64,000 nt of DNA, taken from Saxidomus purpurata. Lineage: Eukaryota > Mollusca > Bivalvia > Venerida > Veneridae. The notes beneath the pieces are model-generated. The model was not told where the DNA came from. It saw nothing but the letters and a program-made list of their open reading frames with translations, and did no database searches. Positions within the stretch are counted from its first letter, which is position 1. Every line of letters starts with the position of its first letter. The stretch is from positions 12,104,561 through 12,168,560 of the forward strand of contig JAFMSR010000017.1 of the NCBI GenBank assembly GCA_022818135.1. The letters run 5' to 3'. Positions 35,860 through 48,031 of this stretch are shown in pieces. The translations under genes were made by a program, and so were the position numbers.

Positions 35860-36485
35860 GTACGAATACGCAGAAAGCCTTCTTGCATTTCTGTCTGTGG
35901 ACATTTTTAAATGACAAGTGTGTAGTGGTAAATGCTATGTGCTAACTACATTGTACCAATAATGAATTTTAAATGACAAGTGAAGACATATATGTATGAA
36001 TATCCAGGTAGTCTTGTTGTATTTCTTTCGGACACTTTTAAATTGCATGTGTTGGGTGCAAACCTTATACGACAAATCAAAAGTCAATAAATTTACTAGT
36101 GTTACTAATGTGCAAGCAACCTCCATGCATAGGTATTGATAAGAAATAATTGTAAAAAAGTCATTATTGTCTATAAATTTGACTCTAGCACAGAGAGTAT
36201 GTTAGGGTCCATTCTTAATGAAGAGAGATCACTCTACCATTCTTTGTGCATTACAATTGATCCCCGGTCGTCGTTATATTGACATCTGTAGCGAGAGTAC
36301 ACCAGTGAGTGTAGGGTCACAAGAACAGCAAACAATTGTCATTATCATTCACATTTTGTAAGCATATTTACTTGCACTTCTCATTTGTAATGCATCACTT
36401 GGTAGTAAGTTCATAGCATTTAGCACTAGATCTATACAGTAAACTTCTCATTAAACTCGACAAGGCTTTCTGCATATACAGTATT
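35860..36485. other. Diverged copies of the sequence next to the mariner MITE
   Basis: TTGCATTTCTG...TTTAAATGACAA occurs near 35,505, 35,888 and (diverged) 36,015. GCACTTCTCATTTGTAATGC at about 36,374 is inverted relative to 35,565-35,595, and a further copy lies at 41,100-41,150. This is old repeat debris; no gene is evident. Confidence 0.4.
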
Positions 36486-36486
36486 A

Positions 36487-36617
36487 GTTATACGGGTTTT
36501 TGCCGTGTACATCTGGACATGTACCCTTTTTGTATTGTATGTCGCCCGAGCCGTAAGCGGGTGACTACAATACAAAAAGGGTACATGTCCAGGCGTACAC
36601 GGCAAAACCCGTATAAC
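36487..36617. repeat. Near-perfect 131-bp palindrome
   Basis: Left arm 36,487-36,539 (GTTATACGGG...TTTTTGTATTGTA) and right arm 36,566-36,617 are inverted with only about two differences. The 26-bp centre GTCGCCCG...CGGGTGAC is itself inverted. The whole segment can fold into one hairpin with a loop of about 9 nt. No known RNA class fits, and no flanking target duplication was identified with confidence. Confidence 0.85.
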
Positions 36618-36619
36618 GA

Positions 36620-37680
36620 TTATATAATACCGCAATTTAAAATTATTGCGCGATTTCACAAGAATATGTATTTTCAATAATCTTATGCGTATTTAATGCG
36701 TTCCCTTTAGCGTACCCCAATAATTAGGGGAAGTAACCGCTTCACGTTGGAGAAATTTATGCGCGCACCGGCTAATCGTGACCTTGATTCAGAAAACTGA
36801 AATGGTTTTTATTGAAAAACTGTTGGATTATGATTGTCAGGATGGGAGACATTACGATAAAATGCATGAATGAGTAATGGTTTTTTATTTTCTACATTTA
36901 GCGATTGTCTTTGCTACTGTTAAAATGATAGCTTGCAATCTGCTAGATTGAACATAAAATAACCCATAGCATCAAAGGACAAGGTTATCTAGATAATACT
37001 TTCTTCAAAATATGTAAGTTCTTTTAAATTTTTCATTGTCATCTGACTTTACTTTTCCTGTTCAAGGATTTGATAGTTGATGGCCAATTTAATGAGAGAA
37101 ATTTGGTTTCAAATGAAGCAAGTAGACATTTGGGTCAATGGCAAAATATTGACAGACAAAACAACAACATGATAAAGTATCAGACATTAAAAGACCAACT
37201 TGTTCTGGCAATCTTCTGTCAGGAAAAAATGTGTAAGGGAAAGTTACTTTAAGTTGCTCGGACTACTGTGAATATCGCTTAAACTGTTGTGTATAAAATA
37301 TTGATCATCCAGAAAAAGGATATTCTCGGCTTCGCACGTCCGGGTACTGAAAAATTATTTACATTCGGCAAAAGTGATTCCTCGGCTGTCATGGCTGGTC
37401 TCTATGCATCTTTTAACTTTAAATAATATAATAACCAAGATTACAAATGAAAGAAGACGACAATCTTCCAATAAATTTGAACTTGCATATGAGTCAACGG
37501 TAAAGACCTGAGTTTTCACCTTTTACCAAATGAAGAAATGAACGCGACCTAATAATCTGATTGGTTAACTGGTCAGTATGAGTCTATGACGTCACAGCGA
37601 AGCCGAGAATTAGCAGAAATAAAAGAATTTCCAATTAGAAGATTATACTTTTGAATTTGTTGATGTTTTTCTATATATTA
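36620..37680. other. Region without a recognised gene
   Basis: A 60-codon open frame at 37,070-37,252 (+) is more balanced in composition than most (GQWQNIDRQNNNM), but I do not recognise it and see no supporting splice context. A CRE-like TGACGTCA lies at about 37,588. Confidence 0.35.
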
Positions 37681-37683
37681 TCA

Positions 37684-37794
37684 CTTTCCGACTGGTTAAT
37701 GAATCCGTGTACATATTTGATCAATACGGCTTGAGACCGTTAATATATTTTACCCAGTATGGTGCTCCATGACATTGCTAATTTGCTACACAAA
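37684..37794 (+). repeat. Left inverted arm of the recombinase locus
   Basis: GACTGGTTAATGAATCCGTG and the following ACATATTTGATCAATACGGC, through to GTATGGTGCTCCATGACATT, are the inverted counterpart of 40,965-41,066 at an estimated 80-85% identity over about 100 bp. Confidence 0.75.
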
Positions 37795-38665
37795 TTCTAA
37801 AGTGATGGTCAAAAATTGAAATTAAAACACAATCAATAGCTGAACTTTTTTATTTTAACAATCAATTTTAACATGTAAATCTGGACATTCATTCTATAAA
37901 AATACACAGCTGAAAATTAAGATCGACAAATTTTATGGTTCCGGCAACCCGCTTGAAAAATAGTCATTCATGTAAGACTGTACCATGTCTAGTTTTTAAA
38001 CACTGTCAAACATTGAAATCTATAGAATAACATTGAAAATGATTTTCACAGGTTCCAAACTGTAAATAAAGGTGAAAACCTGCTTCACAAGACGGGCAGT
38101 TATTAAGCATGCATTTACAAATATTTTAAGCATACAAAACAGAGAAATAACTTAAAGCCACTGAATCATGACACATTATCGGTTAGCCCACACTTTGTTA
38201 ATTATTTCATGGACTGGGAGTATAATAGTTCCCGTGTAGTGTACATGTATGTTAACAAATGGTTAACCAGTTAGCAAAAAGTAATCATGAATGTATACAT
38301 TTTTCAGTTGTACACATTAAAATGTGATGATTAATATCATTCAAAGTGGTGATAAAACCAATGAACAATATTATTATCAAATTAAAAACACTACTCTGAC
38401 AGTGGACTCTCAAAGCAACATGTACACCAATATAGAAAATGGGTAACTATCTTTTCAGTTTTTGATAAACATGCGCATAGTGCTTACATCCAAATGCACA
38501 TTTCACATGAAGTGAAATCCAACTCTTAAAAATACAAAAAACAACAACTTCAACAATAAAGGAAACAGATTAATAAATGCTATTTGTGTTAAAGGCAAAG
38601 TACACTTGCATCTTGCAGCACCATTCTCATCAAATAAACTGCCTGTACTGTTTTTTTGTTATCTT

Positions 38666-39993
38666 TTATTTGTTTACATTTACATTTACATTGATGGTTA
38701 AGCCTGAAATTGTACAGTTGTTAAACATTGGGGCTCCCTGAACTTGCTGCAACATATTTAGGCTGTTGTTCACCTGTGGTACAGGTGCCAAGCTATCAAA
38801 ATCTGAAAACAGATCATCTATGTTAATGTCTTTAAAGAAACCTCATCAGTTCTTGGTACAACTGCTGACTGCGGACAAGGTAGTGCCAATATAGGATGAC
38901 TACTGGTAAGGGCAGCTTGGCTTTGATTTTTGTTCGCAACCACTTTTGTAATTTCAGAGCCCATTTGGGATTTCTCTTGCTCTGATACCCTTTGATAAAC
39001 AGCAAGAGAAGAAACACTCTTATGGCCTGTAACTGACATTATTTGAGCCGATGAAAATTACAACGACTTAGAATAGATGTCCCAGTCACACGTATGCAGT
39101 GGTTAGTGTAGTGATTTGATAATGGAACCTGCTGGCTAAGACGGGACATGAATTTTGATAGTGTGTCACGACCCAGTGGCTTGTTTTGATACCAAACATT
39201 ATCTTCATCACTATATTCATTTTTTGGGTACTGCCATAACCTTTCACAATTCGGATTTAGTTTTGAAACATACTTCATGTATGTTTCCACAGGACACAAC
39301 ATTTTGTTGTCCGGTTCTTCCGGCATATGGGCAGATATGATTTCAGTATCCTCACTACGGTGGTTTTTTGTGAGTTCATCCTGTGCTTTGTAAATGAAAC
39401 GTTTACCACTGGGATAGCTGCCGACTTTAAATGTATCTTTTGTCATAGACGCCATGTTTTCATTGGCTCTTCTACAAAAGTATAACCTAATGTTCATCTG
39501 GACACGGTTCATCAAACCGGTGGGGGTTTCCGGTGTTAAATGAACACTATGATACAATTTAATAAGATCTGCATCATGAATCTGTTTGTAATGGTCAATG
39601 TCACCCTTACCTGCAGATTTTATTTCACTAATGGCTGTTTTGTACAGTTCATTAGCTTCACTGAACTGTTCACTTGATATGATGTCAATTTTTTTTTTAG
39701 ATAAGGTGGTGCCTTAAGGTAGCGGTTAATGGAATACCTGGGACCTTCTAAACCTTTTTTTCTTGTATAGTTCACCTTTTATTAGTTCTAGCACTTAAGT
39801 AAAAATGTCCCAGGACTTCTGACAATTTCTGTTCAGTGAACAGCTCAAAGTTTGTCTCATCTCCTTGTTCAATCAAGTATTGTCTTAGTGTTTCTGCTGC
39901 TGTTTTATTGTTTTTTGTGGTGTTAACAGGTATGGATTCTTTTCGTTTTTTTGTAATGTCTTCTTCTGAAAAGGTAGCAAACCTCTTGGCCAT
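38666..39993 (-). pseudogene. Crypton-derived tyrosine-recombinase-like protein (DUF3504, ZMYM2/KIAA1958-like), frameshifted
   Basis: Intact relatives are Crypton tyrosine recombinases or their domesticated descendants (nuclear DNA-binding proteins). The frame opens with MAKRFATFSEEDI (ATG at 39,993, preceded by a splice-acceptor-like TTTGCAG), followed by a helical core-binding-type region. The catalytic-domain part has CPVETYMKY, SKLNPNCERLW and VWYQNKPLGRDTLSKFMSRL. Its H-C-I-R (His codon at 39,101, Arg at 39,092) fits the box II HxxR, and TGHKS plus Tyr (38,997) fits the end of the active site. The C-terminus is FNNCTISG...INVNVNVNK, with the stop at 38,666 overlapping AATAAA. The frame changes near 39,777-39,780, in T7 39,755-39,761, in T10 39,689-39,698, at A4 39,054-39,057 and near 38,838. 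No unambiguous nonsense substitution was seen. The stretch RRANEN, where I recall RRGREN in relatives, may have lost the box I Arg. Family assignment is firm; whether it is a pseudogene or an assembly error is open. Confidence 0.85.
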
Positions 39994-40071
39994 CTTAGAA
40001 ATTAAATCTGCAAACAATTATTACATGTTTGTATTAAGGTTTATAATATGTCATAGGGTGAGAAAAATGTG

Positions 40072-40144
40072 CAGCCTGACTGGGACTTGAACCCGGGACC
40101 CTTCGCTTACAGGGTAAATGCTCTACCAAATGAGCTATCCGGCT
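40072..40144 (-). tRNA. tRNA-Thr(UGU)-like sequence, likely pseudogene or SINE head
   Basis: On the minus strand AGCCGGA pairs with TCAGGCT (6 of 7). The D arm GCTC/GAGC is perfect, the anticodon loop CCTGTAA gives TGT, and the T arm is CCGGG-TTCAAGT-CCCAG. The anticodon stem is poor and position 33 is C instead of T, both unusual for a working tRNA. The length of 73 nt is right. No SINE body is obvious downstream. It lies 80 bp upstream of the recombinase start on the same strand, inside a possible 5' intron. Confidence 0.55.
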
Positions 40145-40149
40145 GCCTA

Positions 40150-40960
40150 CACATGTTCTCCCCTTTTTCATGATTAAGTCCGTAACCATGACTAATACAT
40201 TTCTGAAAACTTAAATTATAACAATGATGTCTTGACTCTGGTTAGCATTTCCATTTGGTAAACCAAGAAAAGTTATGTTACAAACATTAAAGATGTCTAA
40301 AAGGTGATAGGCCTATATCCTGCTTTTTATTTAATATTTACAAAACAGCTGCCCATTAATATCGATAAATCTGTCTGGAAAAAACTCATTGAAATGATTT
40401 ACTTATATAAATGACATTTTGCATTTAAAGAAGACTAATAGTTTTTTTCTAAATATTGCAGCCCCAATATGGTTCTTTTTGCTTTTGTTTGTTTGAATAT
40501 TTAGAAATCTATTCTTGAGTCAGTTATAAACAAATTCATAAAATCAACATACCTAAGCCAAAGGCTTGTTTAAGAGATTTTCCTTTTGTTTTCTTACATT
40601 TTAATCTTTATATTAAAGCTATTTTAACATAATTTTTTTGTTTATGTTTACTTTATAATGTGTTTCTTTTTGTTTTAATCTTTTAATATTGACTCGTCTG
40701 CAGATAACCGATCGGGCTTATGAGGCGATTTTTATACGGTAAACGTTTGACAGCTGTCAAGTTCACAGGTGTCAATGTAATACTTTGATAATTCAAGATG
40801 CGTGATATAAATCTAAATTGCCAGTTGTTTAGCATGCATTTTTTGAAACAGAAAACAACAATAGCTATTGTAAAGGTAAACTTTATTTACAGTAATCTAC
40901 AACTAAACGAAGCAAGCGAAGCGAAAAGCTTCGTCCGCCATATTTGTTTACTGTAGAATC
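40150..40960. other. Upstream region or possible 5' intron of the recombinase locus
   Basis: No protein recognised. On the minus strand a Kozak-like ATATGGCGGACGAAG (ATG at 40,941) opens only 12 codons before a stop. It sits near a donor-like ACTGTAAAT and could mark a first, largely untranslated exon joined to TTTGCAG at about 40,013. This is speculative. Confidence 0.25.
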
Positions 40961-40964
40961 GATC

Positions 40965-41066
40965 GTTGTGTAGCAACGTAGTGGGGCACCATACGGGGTA
41001 AAATATATTTACGGACTGGAGCCGTATCGATCAAATATGTACACGGATCGATTAACCAATCGGAAA
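40965..41066 (-). repeat. Right inverted arm of the recombinase locus
   Basis: Inverted partner of 37,684-37,794. It contains GGGGCACCATACGGGGTAAA, AGCCGTATCGATCAAATATG and ATTAACCAATCGG (a CCAAT-box-like core). The arm is more GC-rich and CpG-rich on its inner side than the surrounding DNA. Confidence 0.75.
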
Positions 41067-41634
41067 TCGAGCATTTCGGTAGCGGTATTATATACATATA
41101 TGCTTGCACTTTTCATTTGTAAGTATCATTTGGTTGTAAGCACCTGGGTCTTAATATATTGGCATACAAATACCCAGTAAGCACACCATTTAGAACTACA
41201 TGTACACTACATGTACATACTTGTCAACTAAAATGTCTATTAAAATGTGTACATCAATGCAAACACATATTTTTTTTTTCTTAAAGCGTTCGAAAGCAAG
41301 CGTGTTGTAATTGTTACATGAATAATATTCCATAGCATGGTCATGCTACAAACACGTTCAATGTTGTATTATCATTTCCTTAAATCTGCACTGCAGTCAA
41401 TGTAGAACAGAAACTTGTGCTGAGCAATGATATGATATTTTAGCTGAGTTTTTAAGGGATTTCATAAGTTCAGAATTCAGGCAAAATTTAGACCGATCAT
41501 GCAACAAGTACAAGTATGGTGGCATACAATTTTGACAGAAATAATGTATCTGCGAAATATCTCTTACATTTTAGTAGTATTACATGTAACGTAGCTATAT
41601 TTGAGATACATTTACTATTTGGTTTTGTTTTCAG

Positions 41635-41740
41635 ATCTGGTCAATGACCCTTTACCAAAATGGCAATGCTAGAATTCAGAGTCAATACCGTTTCGATGTC
41701 CTCTCCAAGCGCACGATATATTCCTAGTCGCAATGGAAGT
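41635..41740 (+). other. Exon-like block with good splice sites
   Basis: TTGGTTTTGTTTTCAG precedes it and GTAAGTTC follows. One frame is open for 32 codons (IWSMTLYQNGNARIQSQYR) and then meets a stop 11 bp before the donor, so the block could be non-coding or a last coding exon. The paralogous copy at about 45,296-45,410 has lost both splice sites (TCGG for the acceptor, AAAGTG for the donor). I do not recognise the peptide. Confidence 0.3.
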
Positions 41741-42420
41741 AAGTTCAAATCTGACATAAATTGATATCAAAGACTTATTAAACGTTAATAGTCGAACAAT
41801 TTTTCACCGAACATAAGGCTTATTTCTGTTTCTGCCTATTGGTTTCAAGGCACTTAGCTACATGGTAACGATGGTAAACAAAATTTAACTCGAGCTTCAG
41901 ATATCAATCTAAAATATAGCGTGCAGTGAATCATATCTAGGAAAGTATTTTAAACATGGCAAATGAGAAAGGAAACTACGCTTAAGTTTTTTAGGATCAC
42001 TCACGGTAATTGGAATATCCCGGTAATTGGTATCGCATGTTAGCAGGCAGACAAAGAACAAATAAGGATAACTTTCATGATTATTGTAAGTTGCAATGTA
42101 GTTGTAAATCATTTACCTTTGAAATTGGATAAAAGTGTTGTTATCATAATGTTCATGCAGCACTCAATGCAGCACAGAGAGTGCGCTCTACTAGAATTAC
42201 ATTCCGCTGCTTTCAAGTTTGCAACTGTAAGATTAATTCATGTCCAACGAAATTATAAATTAATTTCATATAGCTGATATCTGAAGTCTTAAAGTTATCA
42301 GTAGTTTGTATTTCTATCTGAAACACTTGGACGCAATGAACTTAATTTTGTGTATCAAACGTCACCATTAAGAAGAAATTCGAAAAAATGAATTGTGGCA
42401 CATGGGAAGTATGGTAAGCA
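41635..42420 (+). repeat. Segmental duplication unit 1
   Basis: Homologous in the same orientation to about 45,290-46,250. Shared landmarks are TCTGGTCAATGACC at the start, TGGTAACGATGGTAAACA or CAATGGTAAACAGAATC in the middle, and the exon-like AATTGTGGMACATG...GTATG/gtaagc at the end. Divergence is high, with many indels. Confidence 0.6.
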
Positions 42421-42424
42421 CTTG

Positions 42425-44150
42425 ACACATTAAATGTGTGTGCCGCGAGAGACTAATTTAAGTTACAAGCACAAACACGAGGCGTTGAAAACCTTACTTT
42501 TATATCAAATAAGAATGATGTCACTCTTACGAAAGAAATAAACGAGGTTTGTACGGCAAAATATATCCCTTCTTTCTCAATCTTTCTCTGCGTTCCCGAT
42601 TAAGACCATAACCCCGGTTCCAGCAATAAAAGAGGCTTTCTTTTTAAGCTTATCCTTCTTGCAACACAACCTTTCCAGGGTGGCACAGTCTGGTCACACT
42701 TTATCATGACTGTTAACACATGGACATATCTGAAGTCCGTCCTTTCATTGCCATGAACACTGAATACAACAGTTTGTGGGCATTCACTTAAAACGCATTT
42801 TCCGCTTAATCTTTGGCAATGGATGGAAATTTGGCATTAGCAAAACTGATAGAGCATCTGTTAGATTGACTACCTGCAAAGATCTCTTTTGACTCTTTAA
42901 TTGTTTTCGATATGTGTGTGTGTGGTGGCTTCTATTTCTGCCGTGTTTTGTTACAGTACTTTTCTGTTGGTATGTCTGTCGGCGTGTATGATTTAAACAC
43001 CAGCACCATGATCTTGTATCGCAGCTGTAGCAGGGTTTCTGTGTACAAATTGATCCATATCTCTGATTTATAGTTTCTCAAGATCGTGGCTTGTTTCATG
43101 GATATTTTCCTCTTCCACATCTGATTGGAAACCGGGTAGTGTAGTGCAGATACTGATGTTTGACAGGTCATATCTGAATGGCCAGATCTGAATGGCCCAG
43201 ATGAGCAGTTGGTGGTCCAATATAAAAAAGTTTTGCTTTTGTGAACTTCTTGGATTCATGAAAACTGTTCCCGCTTTTCAGACAATTGTGTGTTGGGGCA
43301 CAAAGCTTTGTTTTCATTAGGAATTCTGGCAAGAACTGCCAAATTGAAAAATAATTACCATATCATTGTAACTGTGGTGTGAACAGATAGAGGATTTGGT
43401 TTGAATCATGTTTTTGGCATAGGAATAAATATAAATGAGTGGCGTCACGGTCAAATGGGTCTTCGGACAGTTGTTACATTTTTCGACAATATTTGATTGA
43501 AAACAATATAAAATTGACCTCTTTGAATACAAACTTATCTTAAAACTTGATAGCCACTATATTTTTCTGCACAGGAACTTACATTGTGTTGCAAAATTCT
43601 AAGAGACCATTACCTTGGCAGCAGCGATACCTTACAAAAGAATACTTTTGTGGAAGGAGGACATAAAGTGTTCGCCAGATAGGTAATTCTGGTCACAGGT
43701 AATCAAACGTCTTCAATGGAATATGCGTACAATTCCATTACATTTGAAACTCATTTCATTCTAACCAATAAATGACTAAAGGAAAACACAACTTACCGCG
43801 GATGTTGGTCAATAACAACTGTAAATAACGTTTCATTGCCAAATCAGTAGCAAAACGGTTTTAATCGAAACAGTTTATTTCTCTTACAACGAAATACAAT
43901 AAACTCAAATAATATAAATACTTTCTTAGCTTTTATGTATACGCGAACTTCAAACCGAAACGTAAAAGCTTTGTTACGAAAACACTTTCTAACTCTGTTA
44001 CAAATGAGGTATTCTTCATTTGATTTTAAAGCAAAAGTTCCTGCTACACATAATGCGATAAACGATCCTTCAATATCTACTGCAACTGACAATTAGCAAA
44101 CGATTGATAAATTTCAAAGCGTATAACAGTTTCCTGTCAAATTTCGAACT
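42425..44150. other. Region without a recognised gene
   Basis: Overlapping minus-strand frames at 42,932-43,171 and 43,068-43,259 have fairly balanced composition (LPGFQSDVEEENIHE), and stretches to 42,590 read as fragments across frames. This could be a decayed gene. I recognise no family. Confidence 0.25.
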
Positions 44151-44159
44151 TCTCTGAAA

Positions 44160-44345
44160 TCGGCCAAGAACAGATGCTTAAAGGAAGTTTCTTCAGACGC
44201 AAAATGCTACAATAAGCGTAAACTCATGGTAAAAGTTGAAACTTTATAACACCTTTTCAAAAGTTCTTCATATAGAGCTCAAACTGAGAAAACATCAGAA
44301 CTAAAAACGAAAAGATGGTTAGAAAAAAATCAGACACAGATAAAA
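44160..44345 (+). repeat. Paralogous block shared with about 54,840-55,010
   Basis: Shared elements are TGGTAAAAGTTGAAACTT (GGTAAAAGTCGAAACTTAG in the partner) and AAATCAGACACAGATA. It is part of the mosaic of duplications in 41.6-61 kb. The overlapping 106-codon frame at 44,330-44,650 (-) is hydrophobic, AT-driven and unrecognised. Confidence 0.5.
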
Positions 44346-45289
44346 GATTTCGGTAGTAGAAAGCCTAAGTATATATGTACCATATATAGCAGTGTCCATC
44401 GCTCACCGAATGTTCTCAGAAAACACTGGTAAAATATTATAATATTTGTTATTAGAAGACTTCGTATAAATAATTCTTTTACAGCAAGCAAACAAAGTTG
44501 ATAGGAGAATAGTCTTAATTTATGTTCACTGATAAGTATTGTCAATGTTACTAATAAACTTTGTGCAAAATAAAACCAAGAAAGGGCCTCATACATTTCC
44601 TGAAATATGCGACAAACGAGCTGAAAGGTCAATATCAACGATAGCTCCATCCTCTGCCCTCTCAGTTCGCTCTAGGAAATGAAGCCTCAAATAAAGGTAC
44701 CCACAACTGTTACCCAGAACAAAGAAATATGTCTCATCTCTGTCTGATAGTTAGAAAAAAATGATGAAAGACAAGACATTCAGCATGGAAATGAAAGACA
44801 AGACATTCAGCATGGAAGCAAACTTTAGAACAGTTATCCTGTAAAGACAAAGTTAAGCTTGGCGAACTGGGACTGAGGCTAGTCAATTAACTTCTCGCAT
44901 TATTCAAATTTACCCAATAAAAGTAAAATAGTTATGTGTGCAAATATTTATGTGTATTTGTTCTTAGTTCCAGAAATGATAGCAGGTAATGTAAAATTAC
45001 TTAACATGTATTAAAAGTCTACGAGTTTAACACGAGTAACAAAAATATGCAATAATGCAAAAAAAAAATAGGAGACACAATCTACATTATTTATTCTTCC
45101 GTATGCAATGATGTCATATTATAGGTGATTTTCTTTAAGGATTATATTGGCACGAAGATAATGAAAGACAACGCAACACGTAAATATTTGATCATGCATC
45201 ATTATTAATATAATTCATGTATCTAAAATATATCAACTCATTTGGATTAGTAGTTTTACTATTTTTGAAATGCCTAAACCATTTTGTTT

Positions 45290-46250
45290 GGTTGTCGGAT
45301 CTGGTCAATGACCTTTTGCCAGATTTCAGTCAGAACTGAGGCGATTTCTTCCCAAATGCATACAATATTCCTCGACATACACTCTAAAGTGATACGGCAA
45401 TTAGATCAAATCTGGCATTAATTGATATCTTATGAAGAGTAGCACTGTTGTGATAGTTCTAAACAAACTTTAGCTACATATTGTCTGTAAGGCATCGACC
45501 TACATTAATTTACAATGGTAAACAGAATCAGAGTTTAATATATCTCAAGAGTTCATTATATATTAAACATCCTCAACCATAGATATTATTTCTACTGCCT
45601 ATGAAAGAAGTCCACTTAGTTTCAACAACTTCAGGTACATGCAATGTCTACTGATCTTTTAATCTTTCAACATCACCACTTGGTTGCATTCTTAACGAAT
45701 GCCCAGTCACATTAAACGGGAACAGCAGTAGATAAAACGTTATAATGTGCATCCTTTTTCTTAACAGTAGGAATAATTATTCACTAGAGATAGCTGAAAT
45801 ATGTGAAAAAGACAGGTTGTTGTAGATCTAATGTACATAAAAGCTTTACATATCTTACCAGTTTCAAATTCTATGTATCATAATGAATAACGCATAAACA
45901 GACACATGTTAGTACGTTACTAAGATTAAAACTAATTGTTCGTTGTCATTGTTAGTTTCAACGAAAGAATTCTATCACCGTTTAAATTGGAAAAAATGTT
46001 GTTCTCATATTGTGATGTACAGGCAAAATCAAAAATAAGAGTGCACTGCGTGGCTTTATAGTTTGTGTCGTAAACAAAACATAACTTCATATAGCCGAAA
46101 TCAGACATATTCTCCTAATTTGTACTTTAATCCAAAACTTATAATACAAACTGACCTATATTTCCTTTATTTAACGTCATTAAAGCCATATCCAGATGTA
46201 TGAAGAAATTTGAAGAAATTAATTGTGGAACATGCCACGTATGGTAAGCA
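45290..46250 (+). repeat. Segmental duplication unit 2
   Basis: Paralogue of 41,635-42,420. Its distal end (from 46,244) continues in homology with 53,159 onward: GTAAGCAATTTATCATTAAT is identical in both, and GACTTGGTCTAGTAAT is shared near 46,398 and 53,515. Confidence 0.6.
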
Positions 46251-47078
46251 ATTTATCATTAATACATTAACTGATATTTTTAGTGTTATTTCTAAGTATT
46301 CACAGAAACCAATTGAAGTTGACAAGCACCATTTCTCAAGTTTTGGGCTTTTCATGAGCAAATCTTTAATTTTGTTAGTTTGATGTTAATAGCTAAAGGA
46401 CTTGGTCTAGTAATCCGTAACTAGTATTACAACTCGAGTTTTCAGGGACTGGGCTTTTCTACTTCAAAATAAACGAAATACGAGGCAAGAGGAGGGACTT
46501 TGTTTAAATATCACGTATATATATGGACGAATACGGCACAAATCGCCTGTATAAGGTATACTACTATTTTGGTGTTAGCTAATACAGAGTTCAGACAGAA
46601 ATGAATATACACAGTCTTGAACCACACTATTACTGACTTTTCGGACGCATGTAAAATAACAAACAAGTGTGACAGCCTATTTCAGCGACACATGGTAAGG
46701 GAAAGGGGCCTTCGGATACAAAAAACAACAACTCGGTAACAAGTTTTATTATCACTTTAAACAACACTTAAGAGGCTCACTTCAGATGATAAGGACAGTT
46801 AATTTATATGGTAAATATTTTCTAATAGTAAAATATTTGAACAGAAAAAATGTTTTGTGCAACAAAAGATAGTGGCTGACAGTAATTAACAGCAGTGCTG
46901 CATTTAAAGAGGATGCCAAAAATGCCTTTTTATGTTGTACCGCATATATAACAACGAAGGCGCCCTTAGAAGATTCAGACAGTCAAACATATTTTTCAAT
47001 GTGCTAAACGGTCTACCAAGCAAAGCCTTGAACCATTACACACAAGAAGAAGGATTATAGTACAATATTACGTTTAAA

Positions 47079-47959
47079 ACAAGAGTGCCAAGATGGCCCT
47101 ATATCGCTCACCTTGGTACAAATCCACTTGCCTGGTGGAAGAACACTCGACAAATATACCAAATAGGTTTTCTTATGTACATCTTTGTAAAACAAATGAC
47201 CCCCACCCCCCAGGGAAAGACCAATTTTGACCCCAGGGGCATAATTTGAATAATTTTGGTAGAAGTCTACTAGCTAATGCTACATGCCAAATATCTAAGT
47301 TCTAGGCCTTGTGGTTTCAGAGAAGAAGATTTTAAAGTTTTTCCTATATAAGCCTATGTAAAACTAAGTGACTACCAGTGCACGGTCAATTTTGGCCCGG
47401 GGGTCATAATTTGAATAATCTTGGTAGAAGTCTACTAGCTAATACTACATGCCCAATATCTAAGTTCTAGGCCTTGTGGTTTCAAAGAAGAAGATTTTTT
47501 AAGTTTTTCCTATATAAGCCTATGCAAACCCCCCTGGGGGCCCAAATTTTCCGGAAAAATTTAAAAATTTATCCCCCCCCCCCCCCCCCCCCCCCCCCCA
47601 AACTAAGTGACCACCCGCGCGCGGTCAATTTTGACCTGGGGGTCATAATTTGAATAATCTTAGTAGAGGTCCACTAGACAATGCTACATGCCAAATATCT
47701 AAGCACTAGGCCTTGTGTTTTCGAGAGAAGAAGATTTTTAAAGTTTTTCCTATTTGTTGCCATAGCAACCAGAGTTCTGCATGGAATAGAATTCTTTGAA
47801 AACCTTTGATAGGACTTCATGCAAGGTACATCCCTGCAAAGTGTCATCAACATTGGCCCAGTGGTTTCAGAGGAGATGTCGTTTGAAGGAAATGGTGGAC
47901 GGACGGGCGGACACCCCCCCAAAAAAAAAATTTTTTTGTGGGGTTTTTATTTTTCTCCC

Positions 47960-48031
<72 letters not shown>

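Noticed and set aside
37600..41100. Idea that the recombinase marks an integrated phage or bacterial island
   Set aside because: The protein matches the eukaryotic Crypton-derived family, the surroundings have SINEs and splice-like signals, and no prokaryotic features are present.
42590..43260. Possible decayed gene or LINE fragment on the minus strand
   Set aside because: Fragments in different frames look more protein-like than average, but I could not match any reverse transcriptase or other motif.
44330..44650. Hydrophobic 106-codon frame resembling a membrane protein
   Set aside because: AT-rich composition yields Leu, Ile and Phe by chance; no conserved motif, and the paralogous sequence near 55 kb is not open.
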